The translations under genes were made by a program, and so were the position numbers. Below are positions 15,495-25,300 of a stretch of 64,000 bases of DNA, in pieces. Source of the DNA: JAMHWD01 sp035911135 (lineage in GTDB: Bacteria > Pseudomonadota > Alphaproteobacteria > Micavibrionales > Micavibrionaceae); the NCBI GenBank assembly GCA_035911135.1, contig JAMHWD010000033.1:62001-126000 (forward strand), given 5' to 3'. The notes below the pieces were generated by a model, which saw only the letters and a list, made by a program, of their open reading frames with translations, did no database searches and was not told where the DNA came from. Numbering within the stretch: the stretch's first letter is position 1; every line of letters begins with the position of its first letter.

Positions 15495-16397
15495 TTATAA
15501 AGGCGCAAGATCGAGATAAATCCGGTTGCCCGACCCATCCGAGGGCGGCAATGCTTCGGAGGCAATGATCCTGACCGGCTTTTTCAGTTCAAACGCGACA
15601 ATTGTGCCGCCTTGCGGGCCGGGTTGGGCGCGGAAGCCTGAAATCAGGCCGGAGGAGAGATTTTTCTGGGTGTCTGCATTCCATGCCGCATTGGGCAGCT
15701 CGATCAGCAGGATTTTCTCGTTATTATCGATTTGCGGTGAAAAGCTGGACGCGCCTGAGAGATCCATCACAAGGCGTGTTTTGCCCGGATGATCGCCAAG
15801 GCGGATATTCTGGACGGCTGTGCCAGAGGAAGAGGGCGCTGGCGATGGAACAGACGGCCCGGCAGCCGGCGCGATGGTATTCAGCTCTCTGGCCGGGGCC
15901 ATGGCAATATATTCTGGCTTCTGCGCGGGGGCGGGCGTAGCCGGAATGACGGCCTGCTCGGCAACGCGCTGGGCGGTGATATTCTGCACCGTATTATCCA
16001 GCGCTGCATCGGCGGTGATCAGATTGGTCAATGGCGGCAGCAGACGGTCGAAATCCTGACGCAGGCCGGCAACTTCCTTTTCCATACGAATTAGCCGGAA
16101 ATTGACATCCTGATCGGTTTCAGTTGAGAGGGCGGCGACTTTTTCTGGCGCAACGTAATCTTTTTTGCGCTGGTCGTTCGGGTTTACCTGCGCGCGGGCG
16201 GATTTATGCTGGTCAAGCGGGTTTGCGCCCGACGAATCAGCCTCGATCAGTTCCCATGACCCTTGCGCGGCCAGAAGATTTTCCGGCGTATCGGCACGGG
16301 TGGTGGGGGTGACCTCCGCGCTGTTCCAATCCGCGCAGGCACTTAAAAATCCAAGAGCCGAGACGGAAATCATCAATACGGTCTTGCGGTGGAACAT
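15495..16397 (-). CDS. AMIN-domain lipoprotein
   Basis: A 300-residue envelope protein. Residues 1-21 are a lipoprotein signal peptide with lipobox LSAC (Cys21). The middle has a predicted coiled segment (VNFRLIRMEKEVAGLRQDFDRL-like, about 98-120) and a Pro/Ala-rich linker (about 150-190). The C-terminal 105 residues (VQNIRLGDHPGKTRLVMDLSG... to RIYLDLAPL) are an AMIN domain, a beta-sandwich that binds peptidoglycan or targets amidases and secretins. No catalytic domain follows, so it is probably a structural or targeting factor. It stands alone on the minus strand. Confidence 0.82.
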   Translation of the reverse strand: MFHRKTVLMISVSALGFLSACADWNSAEVTPTTRADTPENLLAAQGSWELIEADSSGANPLDQHKSARAQVNPNDQRKKDYVAPEKVAALSTETDQDVNFRLIRMEKEVAGLRQDFDRLLPPLTNLITADAALDNTVQNITAQRVAEQAVIPATPAPAQKPEYIAMAPARELNTIAPAAGPSVPSPAPSSSGTAVQNIRLGDHPGKTRLVMDLSGASSFSPQIDNNEKILLIELPNAAWNADTQKNLSSGLISGFRAQPGPQGGTIVAFELKKPVRIIASEALPPSDGSGNRIYLDLAPL

Positions 16398-16660
16398 GGC
16401 TGTAACTCCTCATATTTGGGATGGCGGCCAGAATCTGGTGCCGGATTTAATGCCAGTGTGAAGGAATTGTTAAGCTTTAGGCAATAAGATGAGCATCTAA
16501 ACACAAGGCTTTTCCACATTTTGAGGGGCGCGGAAAACAAATATTTGTAAGAGGCCGTTTTTTTTGATAGGATGGGATCAAATAAGTACGAAAAGTACTA
16601 AAAACTATAAAAAATAAAAAACGGTAATTGTGTTAAATCGGTAACAGACATGAGGGTGTC

Positions 16661-17272
16661 ATGCAAAACAATCAACAATATCCACGTCCGTATTATATCC
16701 GCCGCAATCTGCTAGGCTGTCTGGAGACAGCGTTGTTCATGAAGCAGGGCGCCGAGCGTTTTTCCGTCAGCTATGAAGGCATGAAGCGTTCCTTCATCGT
16801 GCCGTTTCTGGTTTTGCCGCTTTCCATCGCCACGATGATCGCCGCGCATCCTGATCAGAATATGGGTGCTGATTCCGCAACATTCCTGGCGATGATATAC
16901 GGCCTGCGTACGGTTTTATATCTGGTCGCCTTTGTCGCTTTCTCGTATTTCCTGGCCAAGGGATTGGACCGGATGGAGAATTTCTACCGCTTCACAGCTG
17001 CCAATAACTGGCTGGTGGTGCCGGCGGCGCTGTTGATGATGCCGCTTTCGCTGGCCTTTATGGGCGGGGCGTATGAATGGGCCGATGTCTATCCGATGAT
17101 GGTCTGCATCACACTGTATTCCTACGCCTATACAGCCTTCATGGCGGCGCATGTTCTGCGTATCCCGATGGAGCTGGCCGGCTTTGTGGCTATCGCCAGC
17201 ATGGCTATCAACCAAAGCGCCCTTGATCTGATGAAATGGATCGGCGTTCAAGGTTTGCAACTGATTGCGTAA
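16661..17272 (+). CDS. Polytopic membrane protein, unknown
   Basis: A 203-residue protein with about five hydrophobic segments (near 47-62, 75-100, 117-137, 145-165 and 170-190). The N-terminus is cytoplasmic and basic (YYIRRNLLG). No catalytic motif is recognised; the layout is reminiscent of Yip1-like membrane proteins but I would not assign it. GAGGGTG sits just before ATG 16661. The 263-base upstream region is AT-rich with a small AGTAC/GTACT inverted repeat near 16589, and nothing else clear. It is convergent with the WecA-like gene. Confidence 0.72.
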   Translation: MQNNQQYPRPYYIRRNLLGCLETALFMKQGAERFSVSYEGMKRSFIVPFLVLPLSIATMIAAHPDQNMGADSATFLAMIYGLRTVLYLVAFVAFSYFLAKGLDRMENFYRFTAANNWLVVPAALLMMPLSLAFMGGAYEWADVYPMMVCITLYSYAYTAFMAAHVLRIPMELAGFVAIASMAINQSALDLMKWIGVQGLQLIA

Positions 17273-17297
17273 TTTCTAAATAAGGTTTTTCCCTGTG

Positions 17298-18437
17298 TTA
17301 GACTTCCGGCGGCGCGGTTAAATGCGCTGCCGCTTTCTTTTTGGGAAGCCGGGAAAGTTTGGCGATAAAGCGCTGAGGCTTGTAAGAAAGGGCCATATGC
17401 GAAAACAAAAGCGCAATCCATAAAATGGTCAGGACAAATTCCGGCACGCCAAAATAAACGCCCAGATATCCGATACCGCCCAGTGCAAAAACCCAAAGCA
17501 GTATCAGTGCCGTGGAATGCCCGACGCTAAGCCCGGCATGGATGAAGTGATAATGAAAATGGCCGCGATCAGGATCAAAAGGATGGCGCCCTTCTTTCAC
17601 GCGGCGGTAGAACTGGCCGCAGGCATCAATGATGGGCAAGGCAATAATCCAGGCGATTGTAATAGGAACAACGGCGGGGTTGGGCTCCTGCGCCAGTTTG
17701 ATACAGTACCAGCCAATCACAAGACCCAGCCCTAACGAGCCAGCATCCCCCAGAAAGACGCAGGCCTTCTTACGCAGCGGATGGCGCATGTTGAAAAATA
17801 AAAATCCAGCAATAGCGGCCAGCAAGATTGAAAGCGCCGAGAAAGCCGCCCAGTCCTGTGCTATCACGCAGGCCACCATCAGCCAGAAAATCATCACCGA
17901 TGATTTCCCGGCGGCCAGCCCGTCCAGACCATCCATCAGGTTCACCGCATTCACCAGCAATGTCACGGCGGTAATTGTGAAAGGGATAGCCATGAAGCCA
18001 AGCCCCAGCGTGCCCAATCCGAACAGATCGCCCAGATGCGTGAGTTGCGCCCCGCCCAGAATCACAATCATCGAGGCCGCACCAATCTGGATGGCGAATT
18101 TTGACCATGCGCTCAAGTGCAGTTTATCGTCCACCGCGCCGGTGCCCAGCAGCAGAATGAGCGCTGCGAATAACGGCCAGTAATCGGCAAAAGAAAAACC
18201 CGCCAGCAGCCCCAGAATCATAAAGACTGGAAAAATGACCAGTCCGCCGATCAGGGGTACTTCGTCTTCATGTTGCTTGCGGCCGCCGGGCTTGTCGGTC
18301 AGGCCAAAACGTATCGCCAGCAGGCGCGCGGGTGGAATAATCAGAACAACAGCCAGAAACGCCAGAAACGGCGCGAGATAGGGCGGTAACAATTCCATGG
18401 TATGAAGTGAATCCATCTTGGGGAAAATATGTATCAT
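17298..18437 (-). CDS. WecA-like undecaprenyl-phosphate sugar-1-phosphate transferase
   Basis: A 379-residue polytopic membrane enzyme of the MraY/WecA superfamily, which transfers a UDP-sugar phosphate to undecaprenyl phosphate to start O-antigen, teichoic or other lipid-linked glycans. Key motifs are DKPGGRKQHEDEVPLIGG (near 48-65), NLMDGLDGLAAG (near 165-176), VFLGDAGSLGLG (near 229-240) and the HFHYHFIHAGL His-rich loop (near 295-305), the last of WecA rather than MraY type. Start choice is uncertain: ATG 18437 is the longest; two later ATG codons give slightly shorter forms. It could initiate the glycan for which the GDP-sugar operon at 1336-6299 makes precursors. Confidence 0.87.
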   Translation of the reverse strand: MIHIFPKMDSLHTMELLPPYLAPFLAFLAVVLIIPPARLLAIRFGLTDKPGGRKQHEDEVPLIGGLVIFPVFMILGLLAGFSFADYWPLFAALILLLGTGAVDDKLHLSAWSKFAIQIGAASMIVILGGAQLTHLGDLFGLGTLGLGFMAIPFTITAVTLLVNAVNLMDGLDGLAAGKSSVMIFWLMVACVIAQDWAAFSALSILLAAIAGFLFFNMRHPLRKKACVFLGDAGSLGLGLVIGWYCIKLAQEPNPAVVPITIAWIIALPIIDACGQFYRRVKEGRHPFDPDRGHFHYHFIHAGLSVGHSTALILLWVFALGGIGYLGVYFGVPEFVLTILWIALLFSHMALSYKPQRFIAKLSRLPKKKAAAHLTAPPEV

Positions 18438-18466
18438 ATTTTGTATGGTTTAGATATTGAGGACTT

Positions 18467-19516
18467 TTAAATATCCATAAAACGCGATGGTTTGAGAGCA
18501 TTGACGGTGAATTTTGACTGGGAGAGCGGGTATTCCAGTATCATATCCTTGATCAGGATTGCCGCGGCCAGTGAGGATATAATCCCGTGTGAACCATGCG
18601 CGGCAGAGATATAAATATTGTTATGGCCGGGCAATCTTCCCGCGATAGGAAAATGATCTTTTGACGAGGCGCGCAGCGCCGCCCGGCGGCCGGTCATTTC
18701 AAGATGGCGTGTTTCAATGCCGGTGGCTCTGGCAAGGCCGGCGATATTGTCGCGGTCATCCTCATCCATGAGTTCGGTATGATCCAGCCATCTTTGAAAT
18801 GTCGCGCCCAATGTAAAATTCCCGTCCTGATCGGGTGGGGAACAGTAACCGCCATAGCCCAGATTACAGCGCAGATTACGGATGAGCGAAGATGGGGGCG
18901 CACGCATCTGTGTGATCTGCCCGCGCACCGATTGCATCGGAATCCATGAAGTTTGCGAAAAATTTGCCAAACCATTCGCGCAGGCCAAAATGGTGATATC
19001 GGCCTTGATGTCGGCCAGATTTTCAATGCGTGTATTCATATGTGTTTTTATATTGCGTGCATAAAGCCGGCAGAGTTTTTGCGGGTTTACATGGCCGCTG
19101 GATTTCAGATACAGCGCGTCCAGTTTTAAAGGGATGCCTGCAATGACGCTGGCCTCGTTCGCATTGACCATACACATTTCATCCGCCGGCCAGCCCCAGT
19201 TTTCAGCTGTCTGGGGGAAGCGTTTGTCTTTTTTATCATCGATCATCAAATGCAGCGCCCCGCATTTATGCCAATCAATTTCAGGCGCGATGGAATCAAA
19301 TAGCCGCACGCCCGAAGCAAAGGCGGAAGTGAAATAATCGCTTTCCGGGCTGCGATGCGCCGAGAGCCGTGGGTTGATCAGCCCCAGTGCATTGCCCGAA
19401 GCGCCAAGGGCGATATCTGCGCCGGCCTCATAGATTTCCGGGTTCAGCCCCGCCTGCTTTAGTATGTAGGCGCATGCCGTTCCCGCCAGACCTGCGCCAA
19501 TGATAGCGATTTTCAT
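18467..19516 (-). CDS. FAD-dependent cmnm5U tRNA oxidoreductase (MnmC oxidase half)
   Basis: A 349-residue flavoprotein of the DAO family. It starts MKIAIIGAGLAGTACAY (GxGxxG dinucleotide fold, residues 6-14), then EAGADIALGASGNALGLINPRLS, the signature of the C-terminal oxidase half of MnmC that removes the carboxymethyl group in mnm5s2U wobble synthesis. In E. coli this is fused behind the methyltransferase; here it is a separate gene whose start overlaps the methyltransferase stop by ATGA. The ISAAHGSHGIISS segment near 308 and the C-terminal FAD contact are intact. Confidence 0.88.
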   Translation of the reverse strand: MKIAIIGAGLAGTACAYILKQAGLNPEIYEAGADIALGASGNALGLINPRLSAHRSPESDYFTSAFASGVRLFDSIAPEIDWHKCGALHLMIDDKKDKRFPQTAENWGWPADEMCMVNANEASVIAGIPLKLDALYLKSSGHVNPQKLCRLYARNIKTHMNTRIENLADIKADITILACANGLANFSQTSWIPMQSVRGQITQMRAPPSSLIRNLRCNLGYGGYCSPPDQDGNFTLGATFQRWLDHTELMDEDDRDNIAGLARATGIETRHLEMTGRRAALRASSKDHFPIAGRLPGHNNIYISAAHGSHGIISSLAAAILIKDMILEYPLSQSKFTVNALKPSRFMDI

Positions 19517-20247
19517 GGCGCGCTCTCTGTCTTGAAAATGCCGGCTAGCATGTCGCGCTTGCGGCCAAAGCCTTTGACTTTGCGCACATCAAATCCGGCG
19601 CCTTCCAGTCCGCGTTTAACAAACCCGGCCGCCGTGAAGGTGGCAAAGCTTGTGCCCTTATGGCTAAGGGATGCCATGGCGGCAAAGACTTTCTCGCTCC
19701 ACATATCGGGGTTGCTCGCGGGGCGAAACCCGTCCAGAAACCAGCAATCGGCTTTGGCTTCGATCCGCCTTAAGGCATCATTGGCATCATCGAATATAAG
19801 GGTGAGTGTGATATTCTGGCCAAATTCGATACGGTGAAACCCGGGCAAGGGCAGGGGGTAATTGGCAATCAGCGTATCAAATATTGCCGGGAATTCGCCG
19901 CGCCAATGGTCAAGATATTCCGCGATCTGCCCTGCGGAAAGCGGGAATTTTTCCACCGATACGAAATGGAGCGTTTGTCCGGCCGTGGCCGTATCGCGGA
20001 ATAATTGCGCCGCGGCCAGAAAATTCAGGCCCGTTCCAAAACCGGTCTCGATGATCGTGAAGTTTTTTTTATCCTGCCAGCCGCCCGGCAGGTTATTGGA
20101 ATCCAGAAAGACATGGCGCGTTTCGGCCAACCCGTCCAGCGCCGAAAAATAAACATCGCCAAATTCCTCCGAGCGCGGCGCGCCCAGATCCTTTTCGTGA
20201 AGCTCGGCTTTGTGGTCTTCTCCGGGTAATGTGCTTGAATTTGGCAT
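19513..20247 (-). CDS. mnmD: tRNA mnm5U methyltransferase MnmD (MnmC methyltransferase half)
   Basis: A 244-residue SAM-dependent methyltransferase of the DUF752/MnmD type. Visible: FGDVYFSALDGLAETRHVFL near 29-48, the SAM motif IIETGFGTGLNFLAA near 65-79, VSVEKFPLS near 98, and WFLDGFRPASNPDMWS near 169, which is the NPD[ML]W-type catalytic signature. It forms mnm5s2U from nm5s2U at tRNA wobble positions. ATG 20247 is preferred, leaving 53 bases between it and the divergent M3 peptidase; an in-frame ATG at 20283 would leave only 17. It is coupled to the oxidase half by a 4-base overlap. Confidence 0.88.
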   Translation of the reverse strand: MPNSSTLPGEDHKAELHEKDLGAPRSEEFGDVYFSALDGLAETRHVFLDSNNLPGGWQDKKNFTIIETGFGTGLNFLAAAQLFRDTATAGQTLHFVSVEKFPLSAGQIAEYLDHWRGEFPAIFDTLIANYPLPLPGFHRIEFGQNITLTLIFDDANDALRRIEAKADCWFLDGFRPASNPDMWSEKVFAAMASLSHKGTSFATFTAAGFVKRGLEGAGFDVRKVKGFGRKRDMLAGIFKTESAP

Positions 20248-20300
20248 GATTGAATCTATAATCATTTGCAACGCAAAATACAAAGGGAACTATACGTATA

Positions 20301-22364
20301 ATGACACTTGCCGCGCTTCTTGATCTCTCGCCCTTGCCCAATAACGCCCCGCCTTTTGATAAGATCGAGGCCGGGGATTACCGCCCGGCAGTGGAAAAGG
20401 CCATTGAGGAGGCGCGGGCCAATGTCGAGGCGATCAAGGCCAATCCGGCCAAGCCCGATTTCGAGAATGTGATTGTGACCCTTGAAAGCGCATCGGAAAC
20501 ACTGGGGACCGTGACGGGCATATTCTATAACCAGCTCTCTTCCGTGGGCGGGGATGAATTGCAGGCATTGGCCGAGGTGATTGGCCCGATCGGCGCGCAA
20601 TTCTCAAACGATATTATTCTGGATGCAGATTTGTTCAAAAAAGTACGCGCGGTCTATGATGCGCGGGAGAGCCTGAAATTAACACCGGAGCAGGACATGC
20701 TGCTGGAGGATACATATAAGGGCTTCGTGCGCGGCGGGGCGCTGCTGGATGAGGCAAAACAGGCAAGGTTACGCGAGATATCGCAGGAAATGTCCGTTCT
20801 GGGGCCTCAGTTCATGAACAACGCCAAAAAGGCCATGGAGGCTTTTGAATTGCGGATCACGGATAAGGCTGATTTGTCGGGATTGCCGGATACCGCGATC
20901 GAGGCCGCGCAACTGGCCGCCGAGGAAAAAGGATATAAGGGCGAGTGGCTTTTTACACTGGATATGCCGAGCTATATCCCCTTTATCCAATTTGCCGATA
21001 ACCGGAACCTGCGTGAAAAAATATGGCGGGCGATGAGCACAAGGGCGTGGAGCGCGGATAAATCCGATACGTTTGATAATCAGGATAATGCCATCAAAAT
21101 CGCCAGCCTGCGGCACGAGCGCGCGCAGATCATGGGCTATGATACCCACGCCCATTTCGTGCTGGAAGAGCGCATGGCCGAAGTGCCGGCCACGGTGCAG
21201 GATTTCCTGGTCAAGCTCAAGGATGCCTACAGGCCGGCCGCGCTGAAGGATTTTGCCGCGCTGAAAGACTTCGCGGCCAAGGCAGGCGTTTCTGATTTCA
21301 AGCCGTGGGATTCCGGATATTTCAGCGAGAAATTAAAGCAGCAGATGTTTGATTTTTCCTCCGAAGATTTGCGCCCGTATTTCCCGCTGGATAATGTGTT
21401 GAAAGGATGCTTCACGCATTTCACGAAGCTCTTTAACCTGGCCTTCAAGCCCGCCCCGCAATATCCGGTCTGGCACGAGGATGTGAAGGCTTTTGATGTG
21501 GTGGATGAAACCGATGGTTCATTTGTCGGCACGTTTTATTGTGACTTCCACCCGCGCGCAGGCAAGAAAGACGGCGCATGGATGACATCCTACCGCGATC
21601 AGGGATTGTTCTCTGGCAAGGTGGAACGCCCGGTGATTGCGATTGTCTGCAACTTTACCAAACCAACCAAAGATGCGCCCTCGCTGCTCACCCATGATGA
21701 GGTACTGACTCTGTTTCATGAGATGGGTCATGCCATTCATGGTTTGCTCTCCCGCGTGACATATCGCTCGCTTGCCGGGACGAATGTGAAATGGGATTTT
21801 GTGGAACTGCCTTCTCAGGTGCAGGAAAACTGGTGCTATGAGAAGGAGACACTGGATCTCTTTGCCGCGCATTACCAGAGCGGCGAAAAAATCCCGCAAG
21901 ATCTGATCGACAAACTGGTCGCCGCCAAGAATTACATGGGCGGCATGGCGGGATTGCGTCAGGTGGGGCTGGCCACGCTGGATATGGCATGGCACGCCGC
22001 CGATCCATCCGCCATCAAGGATGTGGCCGCGTTCGAGGATGACGTGCTGAAAGATATCGCCCTGTTCCCGCGCTATGCCGGGCCGACCTCCACCAGCTTT
22101 AATCATATTTTCGCGGGCGGGTATTCGGCCGGGTATTACAGCTATAAATGGGCGGAAGTTCTGGATGCCGATACGTTCGAGTTCTTCCTCGAACAAGGTT
22201 TATATGACCGCAAAACGGCCGAGGCCTATAAGGCTGAGATCCTCTCCAAGGGCGGCAGCGCGCATCCGAAAGTGCTCTACCGCAATTTCCGTGGCCGTGA
22301 TGCTGACCCCAATGCGCTGCTGCGCCGGGAAGGGCTGATCGAGGGCGCGGGCAAGGCGGCCTGA
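20301..22364 (+). CDS. M3-family oligopeptidase / peptidyl-dipeptidase
   Basis: A 687-residue cytosolic zinc metallopeptidase of family M3A. The zinc motif HEMGH is near 474-478, with the third ligand Glu in VELPSQVQENW near 501-511; the GTNVKWDFVELPS segment lies between Dcp and oligopeptidase A in type. No signal peptide. Such enzymes degrade short peptides, including cleaved signal peptides. Length is usual for the family. ATG 20301 follows AAAGGGA. Its 3' end is 15 bases from the end of the convergent LamG gene. Confidence 0.92.
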   Translation: MTLAALLDLSPLPNNAPPFDKIEAGDYRPAVEKAIEEARANVEAIKANPAKPDFENVIVTLESASETLGTVTGIFYNQLSSVGGDELQALAEVIGPIGAQFSNDIILDADLFKKVRAVYDARESLKLTPEQDMLLEDTYKGFVRGGALLDEAKQARLREISQEMSVLGPQFMNNAKKAMEAFELRITDKADLSGLPDTAIEAAQLAAEEKGYKGEWLFTLDMPSYIPFIQFADNRNLREKIWRAMSTRAWSADKSDTFDNQDNAIKIASLRHERAQIMGYDTHAHFVLEERMAEVPATVQDFLVKLKDAYRPAALKDFAALKDFAAKAGVSDFKPWDSGYFSEKLKQQMFDFSSEDLRPYFPLDNVLKGCFTHFTKLFNLAFKPAPQYPVWHEDVKAFDVVDETDGSFVGTFYCDFHPRAGKKDGAWMTSYRDQGLFSGKVERPVIAIVCNFTKPTKDAPSLLTHDEVLTLFHEMGHAIHGLLSRVTYRSLAGTNVKWDFVELPSQVQENWCYEKETLDLFAAHYQSGEKIPQDLIDKLVAAKNYMGGMAGLRQVGLATLDMAWHAADPSAIKDVAAFEDDVLKDIALFPRYAGPTSTSFNHIFAGGYSAGYYSYKWAEVLDADTFEFFLEQGLYDRKTAEAYKAEILSKGGSAHPKVLYRNFRGRDADPNALLRREGLIEGAGKAA

Positions 22365-22379
22365 TAATAAAAAGGTAAC

Positions 22380-25300
22380 TTAGTCGCGGCGAATACAACG
22401 GATGTTGTATGTGTTCGTTTTTGTCTGCTGGTTTTGAATATTCATTTGGAAATAATAGTAACGAGCCTGAGTCGTGGTTGTTTCGGTCGATGCCCAGTAG
22501 CTACCCGTTGTAGAAAAAGCCTGTATGGATGAGGCGTTGATGGCGGCTCTGTTATTATAGAGTAAGGCAAGCTCGTTCTGTGAAGGCAGGTACCAGTCCG
22601 TTTTTGAATGTCTGTTTAATGCATCGCATACATTGAAGGCTGGGAAATTCGCAATCGGAGAGACTTGTGCGTGGTTGAGTTTTCCGTCAGTTGTGGAGTC
22701 TGTCGCGATATCATTAGTGCCAGTGGATGTTTTCCAGGCAGACGACGTGGATTGATTGGTATTGGTCACATAGATTTTTTCTGCGCCAGCACCATAGTTA
22801 TAGCTAGTAAAATAAATGGATCCGTCGGCACATATTTGCCCTGCGCTGGGGGATCCGGCGCAGGGATCAGTTTGCACCACTATATCAAAGGTGCGGCTGA
22901 CATTGTTTCCGGTGGGATCGGTTGCCGTTACGGTAATTGAATATGTGCCGGCCAAACCCGGCGCCGTACCGCTTATCTCGCCGGATGAGTTGACACTGAT
23001 CCAAGCATCTCCGCTGGCTTTGGAATAGGTCACAGTTCCACTGTCATCTGTAGCTGTTACCATCAAGCCGGAAGAAAGACTGGTGTTAATATAAGTCGTG
23101 GTGATCGTGCCCGCAGCCGTAGTCCAGACGGGTGCCATGATATCTGGCGGTGTAGTAGTAGAACTCTCCACAATGGATGTCGTGGCCACCCAGCGCTCGC
23201 CATTACAGAATTGCATGACGTTGAAATCATCATTATAGACCATCTCGCCGCCCACGCCGGAGGGGTTGGAGCATGCGCCTAGTTGCTGGGTTAAATAACC
23301 TTTTCTTACGCAGCGTACTGAAAAAAGCCAGTCTTTGTTATCCGCACCGCCAAAATTGATTTGCGATCCATCGCTGAAATCCTGATTTCGAGCATTTCCA
23401 GCACCATTATTCGTTGATGTCCAATAGAAACCTGACGGGTTTGTGCCGCTTAAATTAAAGCCGCCAATGGCCAGTCTGTTTGTGTAGAGTACATTTAATT
23501 CATTAAGAGCGGGTAAGTACCAGTCACTATCACCGTGAGCAACAAGATCCGCGCAGGCTTTTGCTGCGTTGTGTGGCTGGATACCAGTTGCGACGCTATT
23601 TGAATCTGCTGCGATGATTGTGGATGTGTTATTTGAGCCACTTGTTGAGCTTGTGCCCCCCACAGTAACAAAATTTGTATTGCCATCATTCCACGAATAC
23701 TGGCCTAAATCGGCTTGGGTTGTGTACATAGGCAGGTTTTGATCGGGCGATAAGCCCGCATAGACGGATCCATTATCACATACGTTACCAATAGTTGAGC
23801 AGTTGCTGATAGAACCTGCATTTCCACCTGTTGCGCCGTAAAGCAGCGCAATCTCGGCGCCACTGAGGGCGCGGTTGTAAATGCGCGCATCGTCCATAGC
23901 GCCTAGAAAATCTTCGGCACCGTCATTGCGCGCGCCTATGCGCCAGATGGCGCTGTTGGTCAGGAGGGAGTTCGTGTGCGCCACAGGCGTGCTGGGGACC
24001 CCATCGACATAAGCCGTTATATTTGTATCGTTTACAACACAAGCGTAATGATGCCATTGGTTATTAAACAGGTTCACGCCTGTAACTGTGCCAATACCGC
24101 TTGCGCCGCTTGCGCCGCATTCAAATTCACCGCTGGCCAGCAGCATCATCCATTTCTGGTTTCCGCCGGTCGAATATTTGCTCAAGAGCCTCATGTTGCC
24201 GGCTGACCCGGATTTCGCCCATGTCGATAAAGTATAACCGCCTCTGTTGAAATCCAGGTTGACGGTGTCGATCCAGTCGTTGTTTCCGTCGAGATTCACG
24301 GCTGTTCCGTTTATGCCGGCTACTGTTGTTGCGGGAAAAGTTGTTCCCGTAAGCGTTCCATTATAACCGTATCCTGAACTATCCGCAGCGGTAGTGCCTG
24401 TGGTTTCATCCAGCTTCCAGTGACCGACCAGAGAGGATGATTTATAAATCGTGCTGATCTCCGTCTCCGTCAGGGCGCGGTTGTAGAATCGCACATCGTC
24501 GATTATGCCGTCGGCATATCCGGCATCGCTCCTGCCGATGACAAAAGGACCCGAGGTATAGACCATGGGGGAGCCGGTTCCGGAGTAGCTGCCCCCGTCA
24601 TTGACACCGTTGACATAGATATCCATATCGGTCGGTCCGCGAACGACTGCGGCCACATGATACCAGGTGTCGGCCGCCAGCGTGGTGGAGCCATGTTTGC
24701 TGCGACGGCTGCTGGGGCCAGCTCCGCCGTTATCACCGTAATGCACGCCAATCGCGCTGATGGTGTCGTTGACACTCATCCAAAATCCGCTATAGAGGCC
24801 GCTCTGGAAATCTGATCGGACGATTGGAAAGCCAATCCCGTTTAATGCGTCATATTTGATCCACGCCGCCATTGTCACGGGCAGGGCAGGCTTGAGCGTG
24901 GCCGATGTTCCCATGTCGATATAATCATTCGTTCCATCGAAATTAAGGCCGGCGCCGATTTGTGCCGGGACGCTGTTGGACGCGCCGGTCAGGCCGCCCT
25001 GCATGGTGCCGTTCAGGGCGCTGGCGGAGGAATCAATCGCCGTGGCGTTGGTATCGTTCAACGTCCAGTGCCCGATCAGCCCGGAAGATGTCGCAACAGG
25101 CGAAAGGGAGGAGGCATCCTCGCCTTCGCCCGCGATTTTCGGCCCCATGGCGATCCAGCGCGTGCCGTTGCAATACTGCATGACCCCTTCGCTGGCGTTG
25201 TAGTTCATCTCCCCGATCCCTCCCGAAGGATTGGTGCAAACGGCCGAGGCCGCCGTGGCGGCTTGCTCGAAGCAGTAAAGCCGTGCATTGTTGTTACACA

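Noticed and set aside
16398..16660. Regulatory RNA or promoter region before the 203-residue membrane protein
   Set aside because: Only an AT-rich stretch and a 5-bp AGTAC/GTACT repeat are visible, which is too little to support a feature.
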